The notes: generated by a model not told the origin, from the letters alone. A stretch of DNA of 64,000 bases from Acidovorax sp. NB1 (GCF_005405905.1 NZ_BJHU01000009.1:124001-188000), one strand, 5' to 3'. Shown: positions 17,773 through 27,574, counted from the first letter of the stretch. Numbers and translations are program-made.

Positions 17773-19410
17773 TTGCGCCGTACCCCGTCTTCTGTCCTTC
17801 GCAGCGTCCCGCTGATCCTGTTTGCAGGCTTTCTGGCTTTGCCGGTGCTGGCGGTGCTGGCGTCGTGGCTGCCGCTGTCCGCCCCCGGGCAGGGCGATGC
17901 CCAGGCGGGTGCCATCCTGCGCGAGATGGCAGCCACCGTGTTGCCCGGCTATGTGTGGACCACGCTATGGCTCAGCGTGCTGGTGGCGCTGGGCGCGGCC
18001 ATGGTGGGCACCCTGGCGGCGGCGGCCGTGACGCTGTTTGATTTTCCGGGCCGCCGCACCTTTGAATGGCTGCTGCTGTTGCCGCTGGCCATGCCCGCCT
18101 ACGTCACCGCCTATGCGTACACCGACTTCCTGCAGTTCAGCGGCCCGCTGCAGGTGGGCCTGCGCAACACCTTTGGCCTGGAAGGCCGCCTGCTGCCCGA
18201 GGTGCGCAGCCTGGGCGGCGCGGTGTGGGTGTTCATCTTCTCGCTCTACCCCTATGTGTACCTGCTGGCGCGCACGGCGCTGGGCGAACGCGCCGCGCAC
18301 CTGATGGAGGCTGCGCGCCTGCTGGGCGCGCCGCTGCCACGCCGCATCCGTGCCGTGGCCTTGCCGCTGGCGCGCCCGGCCGTCGCCGCCGGGGTGGCGC
18401 TGGTGCTGATGGAAACCCTGGCCGACTTCGGCGTGGCCAGCTACTTTGGCATCCAGACCTTCACCACGGGCATCTACAAGGCCTGGCTGTCCATGGACAA
18501 CCGCCTGGCCGCCGCGCAGCTGGCCACCATGCTACTGGTGGTGGTGATGGCACTGCTGCACCTGGAGCACCGCGCACAAAAACGCATGCGCTTTGCCACC
18601 GGCGGCGGTCGTGCGGGCTCGGCCGAGGCGCAGCCCCTGGCCTTGCGCGGCGCGCGCCGCTGGGCTGCCTGGGCGGTGTGCGCGGTGCCCGTGCTCATGG
18701 GCTTTGTGGCGCCGGTGCTGTTCATGCTGCGCCCGCTCGCGGCCGACTGGTCGGTGCTGCCGTGGGAGCGGTTCCTGGAATGGGCCTGGCACAGCGTGCG
18801 CTTAGGATGCATCACCGCCGTGCTGGCCGTGACCGTGGCGCTGGCGCTGGCCTTTGCCGTGCGCCGCCAGCCCGACGCCGTGACGCGCGGCGTGGTGCAA
18901 CTGGCCAGCGTGGGCTACGCAGTGCCGGGCGCTGTGATCGTGGTGGGTCTGCTGCTGCCCGTGGGCTGGCTGCAGGCGGCGGTGCCCCAGTGGGGCGTGG
19001 GCGCGTTGGTCACGGCCACGGCGCTGGGCATTGTGTGGGCCTACCTGGTGCGCTTTTGCGCCGTGGCCCTGCAGTCCATGCAAAGCGGCTATGCGCGCAT
19101 CCCGCTCAGCCTGGACGACTCTGCCCGCATGCTGGGCGTGGGCAGCTCAGGCCTGCTGGCGCGGGTGCACTGGCCACTGCTCAAGCGCTCCACCGCCGCC
19201 GCCGCGCTGCTGGTGTTTGTGGACGTGATGAAGGAGCTGCCCGCCACCATGGTGCTGCGCCCCTTCAACAGCGACACGCTGGCCGTGGTGGCCTACCAGC
19301 TGGCACGCGACGAGCGCCTGGGCGAGGCGGCCCTGCCGTCGCTGGCGCTGGTGGCTGTGGGGCTGGTGCCGGTGATTTTGCTCAGCCGGACGCTGCGCAG
19401 CCGGAACTGA
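17773..19410 (+). CDS. FbpB-type iron ABC transporter permease
   Basis: About 545 residues with roughly 12 hydrophobic segments in two homologous halves. Each half has an EAA-type loop: AARLLGAPLPRRIRAVALPLARP in the first and ARMLGVGSSGLLARVHWPLLKRS in the second. The motif PAYVTAYAYTDFLQFSGPLQ is typical of ferric permeases of the FbpB/SfuB type. The start is uncertain. TTG at 17773, just before RRTPSSVLRSVPLILFAGF, gives the usual length; GTG at 17740 and TTG at 17698 are in frame upstream. It is divergent from its ATPase and should share the regulatory region 17654-17772. Confidence 0.88.
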   Translation: MRRTPSSVLRSVPLILFAGFLALPVLAVLASWLPLSAPGQGDAQAGAILREMAATVLPGYVWTTLWLSVLVALGAAMVGTLAAAAVTLFDFPGRRTFEWLLLLPLAMPAYVTAYAYTDFLQFSGPLQVGLRNTFGLEGRLLPEVRSLGGAVWVFIFSLYPYVYLLARTALGERAAHLMEAARLLGAPLPRRIRAVALPLARPAVAAGVALVLMETLADFGVASYFGIQTFTTGIYKAWLSMDNRLAAAQLATMLLVVVMALLHLEHRAQKRMRFATGGGRAGSAEAQPLALRGARRWAAWAVCAVPVLMGFVAPVLFMLRPLAADWSVLPWERFLEWAWHSVRLGCITAVLAVTVALALAFAVRRQPDAVTRGVVQLASVGYAVPGAVIVVGLLLPVGWLQAAVPQWGVGALVTATALGIVWAYLVRFCAVALQSMQSGYARIPLSLDDSARMLGVGSSGLLARVHWPLLKRSTAAAALLVFVDVMKELPATMVLRPFNSDTLAVVAYQLARDERLGEAALPSLALVAVGLVPVILLSRTLRSRN

Positions 19411-19496
19411 TCCCACAACGCCACAACGCCACAACGCCATAGCGCGCCAGGCCGCATGGGCCCTGCGGTGTACGCGTTACCTCAGAGCGATATTGT

Positions 19497-21287
19497 TTAC
19501 TGAGGCTCAGCGCCTGGGCTGCGGGGCAAGGTGAGTGTGAAGCGCGAGCCTTGGCCTTCTGAAGAAGACAGCGTGAGCGTGCCCCCCATCAGCACGGCCA
19601 ATGCCCGCGACAACGCCAGCCCGAGGCCCGTGCCGCCGTGCTGGTAGCTCACCTGGTCGTTGCCCTGGCGAAATTTTTCGAAGATCGTCTCGTGCAGGTG
19701 GGCCGGGATACCGGGGCCGGTATCCACCACATGAAAACGCACAGCGTCTGCCGTGGCATCCACTTCGATGGTGACGGCGCCTGTCTCGGTGAATTTCATG
19801 GCGTTGGAGAGCAGGTGGTTGAGCACCTGCTTCAGGCGCAGGCCATCACACACCAGCGTGGCGGGCGCATCGGGCGCGATCTGCACCTGCATGTCCAGGT
19901 TTTTGTTGGCGGCCGTGACGGCAAAGAAGTCGGCCGTGGACTGCACGATGTCCGCCACGTTCTGTTCCGTGGGCAGGTGTGGCATGGCGCCTGCCTCCAC
20001 CTTGGCGAGGTCGAGGATTTCGGTGAGCAACGCGTTCAGGTGGTCGGCAGCCTTGCGGATCAGCCCGGCCTGCTCCTTGTAGCGGGGTTGGTCCAGCCGC
20101 AATTCCATCAGCTCGGCAAACCCCCGGATGCTGGTGAGGGGCGTGCGCAGCTCGTGCGACACGGCCGCCAGGAACTCGCTTTTGGCCTGGCTGGCCGAGC
20201 GCGCCTCGGCCTCGCTGATGCGCAGGGCGGCGTTGGTGCTCTCCAGCTGGCGCACGCTGCGCACAAAAATCAGGGCTGCGCCTGCCAGTGCAGCGCTGAA
20301 CAGTGCCATGGTGATCAGTGCGATGTTGCGGCTGGCGCGCCACTCCTGCAAAGCCTCATTGGTGCTTGTGGCCACCACCACCATCAGAGGGTAGGTGCCC
20401 ACACGGCTGTAGGCATAAATGCGTTCGATACCGTCGATGCCGCTGGAGCGCACATAGTGGCCGCTGGGGCCGCGTTCTTCTGCATTGTTGTCCGGACTGC
20501 GCGGCACCACACTTCCCATGCCGACACTCTGTCCGCCCATCACTCTTGCACGGATCGTGCGGTCGTTTCCGATAAGAGTCACGACACCCGTTTGCCCCAG
20601 TTGAACTCCCCGGTATACATCCTCGAAATAGCCGGGGTTCACCGAGGCAACGATCACGCCCGCTACGCCGCCGCCAGCGGCTGGAATTTTCCGCGACAAC
20701 TGGATGGTGGCCTTACCAGACACCTTTCCAACCACGGGCTTGCCCACAAACAGTCCGCTAGGCGTCTGTTGCAGGCGGGCCGCCTCTGACGCGTCGGGAT
20801 GGAGGTGTACCTGCACATGCTCGCGTTCAGACAGGTCTACGTGCCCCGTTTTTTCGCCAGTGGGGTCGATGTTGCTTCCAATGAACCGGCCGTCGGGGCC
20901 GACCAGGGAGAGCTGCGTCAGGATCTGAGGAGCGAGCCCGGTCTCGTTGGCAAACCGCGTGAAGTCTGCCTTTTCAAAGTCGTCGGCCTGAACCGCGTCC
21001 CGCATGCGCAGGGTGGCCTGGTCGACGGCCGCCATCACCCGCACGGTCTGTTCGCCCAGGCTGAGCGCGAGATTGCTGTTCTGGCGAATCTGCGCATTCA
21101 TGGCATCGCGCCGTGACACGTCCATGAGCAGAGCCACGGTACCCCAGGCCATGAGCAAGACCAAGCCTGTGCCCCATGCCACCATGGAACGCAAAGGCAG
21201 GCTGGCTGGCCGCTTGAGAGGCGGCGCCGCACTGCTCGCGGCAGAACGCTCGGGGGTGATGGCGGAGGGCTGTTTAGGGGCCGTCAT
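19497..21287 (-). CDS. Membrane-bound sensor histidine kinase (orphan)
   Basis: 596 residues. A transmembrane helix (about 35-57) is followed by a large extracytoplasmic region of the dCACHE kind (SLVGPDGRFIGSN, GKPVVGKVSGKATIQLSRKIP), a second helix (about 320-340), a dimerisation domain with H378 in AVSHELRTPL, and an ATPase domain (NHLLSNAMKF, DTGPGIP, HGGTGLGLALSRALA). There is no receiver or PAS domain, and no response-regulator gene is adjacent, so its partner must be elsewhere. ATG at 21287 is chosen over TTG two codons upstream. It sits between the ferric permease and the PepSY/TonB-receptor genes; a link with iron sensing is only positional. Confidence 0.9.
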   Translation of the reverse strand: MTAPKQPSAITPERSAASSAAPPLKRPASLPLRSMVAWGTGLVLLMAWGTVALLMDVSRRDAMNAQIRQNSNLALSLGEQTVRVMAAVDQATLRMRDAVQADDFEKADFTRFANETGLAPQILTQLSLVGPDGRFIGSNIDPTGEKTGHVDLSEREHVQVHLHPDASEAARLQQTPSGLFVGKPVVGKVSGKATIQLSRKIPAAGGGVAGVIVASVNPGYFEDVYRGVQLGQTGVVTLIGNDRTIRARVMGGQSVGMGSVVPRSPDNNAEERGPSGHYVRSSGIDGIERIYAYSRVGTYPLMVVVATSTNEALQEWRASRNIALITMALFSAALAGAALIFVRSVRQLESTNAALRISEAEARSASQAKSEFLAAVSHELRTPLTSIRGFAELMELRLDQPRYKEQAGLIRKAADHLNALLTEILDLAKVEAGAMPHLPTEQNVADIVQSTADFFAVTAANKNLDMQVQIAPDAPATLVCDGLRLKQVLNHLLSNAMKFTETGAVTIEVDATADAVRFHVVDTGPGIPAHLHETIFEKFRQGNDQVSYQHGGTGLGLALSRALAVLMGGTLTLSSSEGQGSRFTLTLPRSPGAEPQ

Positions 21288-21342
21288 GGGCAAGTGTTTC
21301 CAAACGCAACTCCAGCCATCATAGGTGCGCTCCGCGATCAGG

Positions 21343-22902
21343 TCACTGGCGGCTGCTGCGCAACTGCGGTCCTTGCAGTTTTGTACCCAGTCTGCGCCAA
21401 CCTATCACTATCCCCGTCACGCTCATCACCGCCCCGCCCAGGCTCAGCACGATGAGCAGGATGTCCCACAGCGGGCGGTGCTCCAGCAGCGGCAGCCAGT
21501 CCCAGCTGTGCAGCATAGCGAACAGCCAGCGGCTGGTGCGGCGGTGGCTGTCGGTGCGGCCCAGCACGGTGCCGGTGTGCGGGTCGATGTGCACCCAGCT
21601 CGCATTCGGGTCGTCAAACACCACGCGCAGTGCGGGCAGGGGTTTGTCGCTGCCACCGGTCATGGTGTGGGCGGCGCGGTCGTAGTAGTGCAGGTCGTAG
21701 GTCGTGAGGGTGTCGGTGCGCACCACCGCGTGGGGCAGCAGGCGCGCGGCGGCTTCGGCCACAGCTCCCGGGGCCCACACATGTGCTGCGGCGGTGGTGG
21801 CGTCCAGCACCGTCGGGGCGCCTGTGGGGCTGTAGGCGAGCACCAGCGTGTGGCCGGCATGGCGCACCCACCGCAGCTCACGGGTGTTGGGCGACGCGGC
21901 AGAGAGCAAGGCTTGCACCGTTGCTGCCTGCGCGGGCACTTCCAAAGGCCCGCCGTTCATGGCCTGCTGTCGCAGTGGAGCTGCGCCGCTGTCAAAAATC
22001 TTCCAGGGGTTCATGGACATGAGGCCGCTGAAGATCCAGGTGAACGTGATGGCGGCGAACACCAAGCCGAACACATGGTGCCAGCGCATCATGAAGCCCC
22101 GGTACGGCGTGCGTGCGCCCGTCTTGTACCGGCCGCGAAAGCGCCAGCGCAGCACGCCCACCACCGTGCCCGTCACCGTGAGCACGATGCCCGCGATGGA
22201 CAGCCAGTTGACGATGTCTGTCCAGTAGTCGTTGAAGACATTGCCCCGGAAGGGGTAGAGCCAGTGGATCCAGGCGCCGACATAGTTCCAGGCCCGTTCC
22301 TGCAGCGGCGCATCGCGCACCACCTCGCCGGTGGTGCCCGACACATAGACCACGGTGCCAGCGCTGTCGCCCAAGTGCAGGCGGTGCAACGGGCGGTGCA
22401 CATCCAGCGCGCGCGAGTGGGTGAAGGCGTCTTCGTCCAGCGTGCCCTGGTAGTCGATGGTGGCATCGGGATGCTGCGCGAAGGCGCGGGCCGATGCGAT
22501 GGCCCGTTCTGCGTCCACCTGCTGCAGTTTTTCGCCGGTGATGGCGTCGATCACAACCGCAGCAGATGCTCTGCGCGGGCGTGGTGCGGCGTCGCCGGTG
22601 GGGGCGGCGGGAATCACCAGGTACACCGGGCGCCCGCCGCTGGCCACGGCCAGCCGCAGGTCTTGCAGCGGTCCCGCCACGCCCGCGCGCTGCAGGGCAT
22701 CGGCGGGCTCCAGCAGGCGCTCGGGGCCCTGCATGGCGCTGCGCAGCGGTGGTAGATGGGCCAGGCGCTCCGCCTGCGTGAGCTTGGGGTAGCCCACGTA
22801 CATCATCACCACGCCCGAGAGGAACCACATGGCGAAGAAGGCGCACAGCAACACGCCCAGCCAGCGGTGGACGAGGTACAGCCAGCGTTTGGCGTGTGGC
22901 AT
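21343..22902 (-). CDS. PepSY-domain membrane protein
   Basis: 519 residues, with an N-terminal helix in KRWLYLVHRWLGVLLCAFFAMWFLSG and further helices near 200-240, 280-300 and the C terminus (LLIVLSLGGAVMSVTGIVIGWRR). PepSY proteins of this layout commonly sit beside TonB-dependent receptors and are thought to act as inner-membrane ferric-siderophore reductases or uptake partners. The 19-bp spacing from the TonB receptor on the same strand indicates an operon. The start ATG directly precedes the first helix. Confidence 0.88.
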   Translation of the reverse strand: MPHAKRWLYLVHRWLGVLLCAFFAMWFLSGVVMMYVGYPKLTQAERLAHLPPLRSAMQGPERLLEPADALQRAGVAGPLQDLRLAVASGGRPVYLVIPAAPTGDAAPRPRRASAAVVIDAITGEKLQQVDAERAIASARAFAQHPDATIDYQGTLDEDAFTHSRALDVHRPLHRLHLGDSAGTVVYVSGTTGEVVRDAPLQERAWNYVGAWIHWLYPFRGNVFNDYWTDIVNWLSIAGIVLTVTGTVVGVLRWRFRGRYKTGARTPYRGFMMRWHHVFGLVFAAITFTWIFSGLMSMNPWKIFDSGAAPLRQQAMNGGPLEVPAQAATVQALLSAASPNTRELRWVRHAGHTLVLAYSPTGAPTVLDATTAAAHVWAPGAVAEAAARLLPHAVVRTDTLTTYDLHYYDRAAHTMTGGSDKPLPALRVVFDDPNASWVHIDPHTGTVLGRTDSHRRTSRWLFAMLHSWDWLPLLEHRPLWDILLIVLSLGGAVMSVTGIVIGWRRLGTKLQGPQLRSSRQ

Positions 22903-22921
22903 GTCGGGTGCTCCGCCTGGG

Positions 22922-25135
22922 TCAGAACGCGGTGTGCAGCGTCACGTCCAAGGTGCGCGGCGCACCCAGGTAGACCTGGTCGCGTGTCTCGGCCGCGTAG
23001 ATGCGGTCGGTGGCGTTGCGCACGCGGGTGGTGAGCGTGGTGGTCTTGTTGACTTTCCAGGCCAGGCCCAGGTCCAGCAGTGTGTACGACGGCCAGAACT
23101 TGGTATTGGCCGCATTGCCATACACCTTGCCCACATGGCGCACACCCGCGCTGGCGGTGATGGTGGGTGTGATCGCGTACGATGCCCACAGGTTGGCCAC
23201 CTGCTGTGGCACCAGTTGCGGCACGTTGCCCGCGCGCGAAACGCCGCCTTGCACAAAGTTTTCATACCGCGCACGGATCAGCGACAGGTTGCCCTGCAGC
23301 TGCCACTGTGGCGTGGGGCGGATGCCTGCCGACAGCTCAATGCCCTTGGACGACTGCTCGCCCACCAGCACGGTGAGATTGGGGTTGGACGGGTCTTGCG
23401 ATGCGATGTTCTTGCGGCGGATGTCAAAGGCCGCCACCGTGGCGCTGCCCTTGCCGTCCCAGAAGTCGAACTTGCTGCCCACCTCGACCTGGCGGCCCGT
23501 GGTCAGCTCGCCGTTGTTTCGCACATCGGCAAACGAGGCCGAGGCCAGCGAGCCCGATGGCGGGTCGGCCGCGTTGGAGGCCTGCGCATACAGGTTGGCA
23601 CCGGGCGCAATGTCCCACACCACGCCCAGGCGGCCGGTGGTGGGGCTGTAGCTGCGGCTGAAGGTGGCGGGCGATGTGGCCGTCACCGCACGGCGGTTCA
23701 CCAGGTCCAGCTCGATGCGCTCGTGCCGCAGTGCGGTGATGAGGTTCACCCCTGAGGCCACCAGGGTGCGGTTTTCCAGGTACAGCGCCGTGTTGGTGAT
23801 CTTGTTGTCCTTGTCAGGGTTCAAGACGGGCGACATGCCGGGAATGTCGAAGAAGTTCTCGGTGGAGAAGTTGTAGGGGTTGACCGTGCTCACGGTGACC
23901 GAGGGGCCGAACGGGAAGCGCGTCTGCTTGTTCACGCTCACGTCCAGGCCAAAGGCCCAGTCGCTCTTTCGGCCCGCGAGCTGGCCCTGGTAGGTGCCCT
24001 CCAGCCGGTCGCCCACCAGCGTCTGGTCGTGGCGCTGCAGGTAGGGTGCCGTGCGCGTGACGGCCGTGTTGCTCGCGTTGAAGGTGTAGATCTCGACATT
24101 GCGGTAGTCGCGCAGGGCGTCGTACACGTAGAACGTGTTCTTGAGCTGCAGCGCGTCCGACACGCGCCACTGCGCCACTGAGCGCAGCCACTGCACGCGG
24201 TGCTCGTACATGCCGTCGGCGCTGTTGTAGTTCTTGAAGCGCGTGGCAGGGTCGATCTGCAGCGCGCCCACGGCGGGGTTCAGCACCGGCGTGCCCCAGT
24301 AGGGGCGGTCCACATGGTCCTTCTGGTATTCGTAGGCCAGCGTGTGGCTGAAGCCGCCGCCCAGGTCCGACAGTAGCGAAGTGGCCAACTGGGTGGACTG
24401 CGTCTTGGTGCCTTCGGTCCAGCTGCCTGCGTTGCGGTGGTTGAGGTCGATGCGTGCGTAGTGGGCCGGGCCTGCGCCGCCATTGCCGCCCGCGATGCGG
24501 CGGTTCAGGCCCACCGACACTTCCTTCATGTCGTAGGAGCCCAGGCGGATCTGACCCTCGGCAAAGTCGCTGCGTTCGGCCGTCTTGGTGATGTAGTTGA
24601 TGGAGCCACCCACGCCGCCCGAGCCGTACAAAAAGCTTGAGGCACCGCCGATGGCTTCCACGCGGTCGTAGATCCAGCTATCGACCGCGCGCGTGGCGCT
24701 GCCATATTGCGGATTGATGCCGTTGTAGAGCTGCGCCACCGAGTTGCTGGTGAAGCCCCGGTAGTGTGCAGACATCGAGCCTGGCGCGTTGTGGGCCACC
24801 ACGCCCGGCACGGCGCGCAGGATCTCCTGCGTGTCTTGCGCGCTGCGTGCGTCGATGGTGGCGCGGTCCACCACCGTGACGGAGGCGGGGTTCTCGCGCA
24901 CCGTCAGGCCCAGGCGGCTGCCGGTGTCCACCGGGGTGTCCAGGCTGAGCTTGCCGTTGGGGGATGCAGCGGCATCGACCACATCCACAGTCTGCAGTGT
25001 GGGTGGGGTGTTGGTCTGTGCATGGGCTGCGACCGAGGCCAGCGCGCAGGTGGCAAGCACGCCCAGGCACAAAGGGGAAAGGGGCAGGCGCGGAAAGGCC
25101 GTAGCGCTGCGCGAAGCAAAAGAAATACGGGACAT
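22922..25135 (-). CDS. TonB-dependent siderophore receptor
   Basis: 737 residues. A signal peptide (about 1-40, ending AAHAQ) is followed by a plug domain (ENPASVTVVDRATIDARSAQDTQEIL, GGASSFLYGSGGVGGSINYITK) and a 22-strand-type barrel ending in LDVTLHTAF with the terminal aromatic. It should import ferric siderophore across the outer membrane using TonB. The open frame extends 44 codons upstream, but the ATG at 25135 begins a proper signal peptide. It is followed by the PepSY gene and preceded by the DUF2946 gene, all on one strand. No cobalamin-type riboswitch was recognised in the 140-bp leader. The siderophore type is unknown. Confidence 0.93.
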   Translation of the reverse strand: MSRISFASRSATAFPRLPLSPLCLGVLATCALASVAAHAQTNTPPTLQTVDVVDAAASPNGKLSLDTPVDTGSRLGLTVRENPASVTVVDRATIDARSAQDTQEILRAVPGVVAHNAPGSMSAHYRGFTSNSVAQLYNGINPQYGSATRAVDSWIYDRVEAIGGASSFLYGSGGVGGSINYITKTAERSDFAEGQIRLGSYDMKEVSVGLNRRIAGGNGGAGPAHYARIDLNHRNAGSWTEGTKTQSTQLATSLLSDLGGGFSHTLAYEYQKDHVDRPYWGTPVLNPAVGALQIDPATRFKNYNSADGMYEHRVQWLRSVAQWRVSDALQLKNTFYVYDALRDYRNVEIYTFNASNTAVTRTAPYLQRHDQTLVGDRLEGTYQGQLAGRKSDWAFGLDVSVNKQTRFPFGPSVTVSTVNPYNFSTENFFDIPGMSPVLNPDKDNKITNTALYLENRTLVASGVNLITALRHERIELDLVNRRAVTATSPATFSRSYSPTTGRLGVVWDIAPGANLYAQASNAADPPSGSLASASFADVRNNGELTTGRQVEVGSKFDFWDGKGSATVAAFDIRRKNIASQDPSNPNLTVLVGEQSSKGIELSAGIRPTPQWQLQGNLSLIRARYENFVQGGVSRAGNVPQLVPQQVANLWASYAITPTITASAGVRHVGKVYGNAANTKFWPSYTLLDLGLAWKVNKTTTLTTRVRNATDRIYAAETRDQVYLGAPRTLDVTLHTAF

Positions 25136-25275
25136 GAAAACGCTCTTGTCTTGAAGCGACAGTGCCGCTGCCCCGCGCGCGTCAACGCATCGCACAAGGC
25201 AGCACTGTCTGGAAACCAGCGGGAACAAGGCAGCACCCGACCACCAGGTACCGGGCACTGCCAACAAGCTTCAGA

Positions 25276-25635
25276 TCAAGAGCGCGATGGGGGCCCGCGA
25301 GCGGGCAGAGGGGCTGCAGTGGCGGCCGCAATGCGGGCCGCCTCGACGGGCTGCAGCGCATGGGCCAGGGGGTGGGGCGGCAGCACGGCGGCTACCGGTG
25401 TGGGGGGCGGGGCGCTGGGGGTGAAGCACAGCGGGCAGTCCATGCCCATCGCGCCCATTTCGACAGTGCCATCGTCGGTCTGCACCAGCAGCTTGATGGT
25501 GCCCGCGCCCGAGCAGATCACCTCAAAGGCCTGGGGGTGCACCAGTGGCGATGCAATGGCCACCCCCATTGACGCCACGAACCATGCGAGCACCCACAGG
25601 CGCAGCGCAGCAAAGGTTCGTCGGGGGGCGGTCAT
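25276..25635 (-). CDS. DUF2946-type small exported/membrane protein
   Basis: 119 residues. The N-terminal helix LRLWVLAWFVASMGVAIASP could be a signal anchor. The central GMDCPLCF has a CxxC-like pair (C-P-L-C) typical of DUF2946 proteins, and the C terminus is Pro/Ala-rich. Such genes are often found ahead of TonB receptors or copper genes, but no function is known. It is the first gene of the putative DUF2946-receptor-PepSY transcript; repeat copy C lies about 95 bp upstream of it. Confidence 0.72.
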   Translation of the reverse strand: MTAPRRTFAALRLWVLAWFVASMGVAIASPLVHPQAFEVICSGAGTIKLLVQTDDGTVEMGAMGMDCPLCFTPSAPPPTPVAAVLPPHPLAHALQPVEAARIAAATAAPLPARGPPSRS

Positions 25636-25729
25636 GGGGCGCGATGATAGCGGAGGGGATCCAGTCCCGCGCTGAGGCGGGCATGGGGGAGGGGCGAGCC
25701 TCCCATCAGGAGATAGGCCTCGTGCGCTC

Positions 25730-25800
25730 TATTTGCTATTAAATTAATAGCTTATAGCGCAATGTGGTAGCGCGGCAGGGCCTGTTTTTCCCTACATTTT
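25730..25800. repeat. Dispersed intergenic element, copy C
   Basis: Contains GCTATTAAATTAATAGC (25735-25751), a palindrome with 8-bp arms, then TTATAGCGCAATGTGGTAGCGCGG, CAGGGCC and GTTTTTCCC. It lies between the 3' end of the aldehyde dehydrogenase gene and the start of the DUF2946 gene. Confidence 0.8.
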
Positions 25801-25847
25801 CAGCAACCCGCTGCGACGCCTGTCCGGTGGGTTGCGGGCTGGCAGCT

Positions 25848-27287
25848 TCACGCCTGCGTGTACGCCGTCTTCACCGTGGTGTAGAACTCCGCCGCGTAAC
25901 GCCCCTGCTCGCGCGGACCGTAGCTGCTACTCTTGCGGCCGCCGAACGGCACGTGGTAGTCCACGCCCGCCGTGGGCAGGTTCACCATCACCATCCCGGC
26001 CTGGGCGTGGCGCTTGAAGTGTGTGGCGTGCTTGAGGCTGGTGGTGGCAATGCCGCTGGCCAGGCCAAACGGGGTGTCGTTGGCCAGGGCCAGCGCCTCT
26101 TCGTAGTTCTTGGCGCGCAACACGCTCACCACGGGGCCGAAGATCTCTTCGCGGTTGATGCGCATGCCGGGCGTGGTCTCGGTGAACAGGGCAGGGCGCA
26201 GGTAGTAGCCGGGCGCACCGTCGGCGTTCTTCTCCAGCGCTTCGCCGCCATAGGCGAGCTTGGCGCCCTCCTGCTGGCCGATGCCGATGTATTCCAGGTC
26301 CTGTGCGAGCTGGCGGTCGTCCACCACGGGGCCGATGTCGGTGCCGGCCTTGCGGGCGTCGTCCACCTTCAGGGTCTTCATCTTCTCGACCATGGCGGCC
26401 ACGAAGCGGTCGTGGATGCCTTCGGTCACGATCACGCGGCTGCTGGCCGTGCAGCGCTGGCCGGTGGAGAAGAAGCCGCTGTTGATGGCCGCGCCCACCG
26501 CCACGTTCAGGTCCGCGTCGTCCAGCACCACGAAGGGGTTCTTGCCGCCCATCTCCAGCTGCACCTTGGCGCCGCGCGGTACGCAGGCCGCCGCCACGCG
26601 CTGGCCGGTGCCCACGGAGCCCGTGAAGCTCACGCCCGCGATGCGTTCGTCTTCGAGTAGCACGGCGCCCACGTCCGATCCCCGGCCCATCACCAGGTTG
26701 AACACGCCGGCGGGCAAGCCAGCGCGGTGCAGGATGTCGGCCAGCGCCCAGGCGGAGCCGGGCACCACTTCGGCGGGCTTGAACACCACGCAGTTGCCGT
26801 AGGCCAGGGCGGGGGCAATCTTCCAGGCCGGGATGGCGATGGGGAAGTTCCACGGCGTGATGATGCCGATGGTGCCCAGCGGCTCGCGCGTGATCTCGAT
26901 GCCCACGCCGGGGCGCACGGACGGGATCATCTCGCCACCGGGGCGCAGCGCCTCGCCAGCGAAGAACTTGAAGATGGCGGCCGCGCGGCCCACTTCGCCA
27001 ATCGCTTCGGGCAGGGTCTTGCCTTCTTCGCGGGCCAGCAGGTCGCCCAGCTCGGCCTTGCGGGCGATGATCTCGTTGCCCACGGCGTCCAGGATGTCGA
27101 AGCGCTGCTGGGGCGTGGAGAGGCTCCAGGCCGGGAAGGCCGCGTGCGCGGCGGCCACGGCGTCGAGCGCCTGCTCGCGGCTGGCCACGGCGTAGTCGCC
27201 AATCACGTCGCGCGTGTCAGAGGGGTTGGTGTTCTGGTAGGTGCGAACGCCGTCGGTCCAGGCGCCGCCAATCAGGTTTGCATGCAT
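25848..27287 (-). CDS. Aldehyde dehydrogenase, probably 2-oxoglutarate semialdehyde dehydrogenase
   Basis: 479 residues of the NAD(P)-dependent aldehyde dehydrogenase family. The glutamate is in LEMGGKNP, the catalytic cysteine is C279 in STGQRCTASS, and IITPWNFPIAIPAWKIAPAL is the cofactor/substrate segment. In the oxidative uronate pathway this enzyme converts 2-oxoglutarate semialdehyde (2,5-dioxopentanoate) to 2-oxoglutarate. That substrate is inferred from the neighbouring uronate dehydrogenase, TRAP transporter and galactarate dehydratase; other semialdehydes are possible. The ATG at 27287 begins MHANLIGGAW. The 287-bp upstream gap carries an inverted repeat GTTGTA-N8-TACAAC, a likely GntR operator. 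Confidence 0.9.
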   Translation of the reverse strand: MHANLIGGAWTDGVRTYQNTNPSDTRDVIGDYAVASREQALDAVAAAHAAFPAWSLSTPQQRFDILDAVGNEIIARKAELGDLLAREEGKTLPEAIGEVGRAAAIFKFFAGEALRPGGEMIPSVRPGVGIEITREPLGTIGIITPWNFPIAIPAWKIAPALAYGNCVVFKPAEVVPGSAWALADILHRAGLPAGVFNLVMGRGSDVGAVLLEDERIAGVSFTGSVGTGQRVAAACVPRGAKVQLEMGGKNPFVVLDDADLNVAVGAAINSGFFSTGQRCTASSRVIVTEGIHDRFVAAMVEKMKTLKVDDARKAGTDIGPVVDDRQLAQDLEYIGIGQQEGAKLAYGGEALEKNADGAPGYYLRPALFTETTPGMRINREEIFGPVVSVLRAKNYEEALALANDTPFGLASGIATTSLKHATHFKRHAQAGMVMVNLPTAGVDYHVPFGGRKSSSYGPREQGRYAAEFYTTVKTAYTQA

Positions 27288-27434
27288 GGCTGTGGTGGTG
27301 TGTGGTGGGTTGAAGAAATCAGAACAAAGCCCGTAGCGCGCCAAGGCGCACCCGGCGCTCAGGGAGGGGGGCCACGGCGCCCGAAACCCCAGCCAGCGCC
27401 GTGAGGCGCGGCGTATGCTGGGCAGGAATGATTT

Positions 27435-27454
27435 GTTGTATGTCATCGTACAAC
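27435..27454. promoter_or_regulatory. Candidate GntR/FadR-family operator upstream of the aldehyde dehydrogenase
   Basis: GTTGTAtgtcatcgTACAAC is an inverted repeat with perfect 6-bp arms. The GTTGTA half-site is shared with the palindrome at 28357-28369 near the regulator gene. It is about 150 bp upstream of the dehydrogenase start codon. Confidence 0.5.
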
Positions 27455-27574
27455 ATATTGATCGAGAGCGCCTGCGGGTAATTACTCATGGGACCACTGT
27501 CTGCGCGCCCGTCCAGCAGTGCGGGGTGGGGCGTAGTGGGCATCTGGGGCGTTAAAGCTGCGGACCGTTCATGC

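Noticed and set aside
25136..25275. Cobalamin riboswitch before the TonB receptor
   Set aside because: No B12-box-like sequence was found; the receptor looks like a siderophore type.
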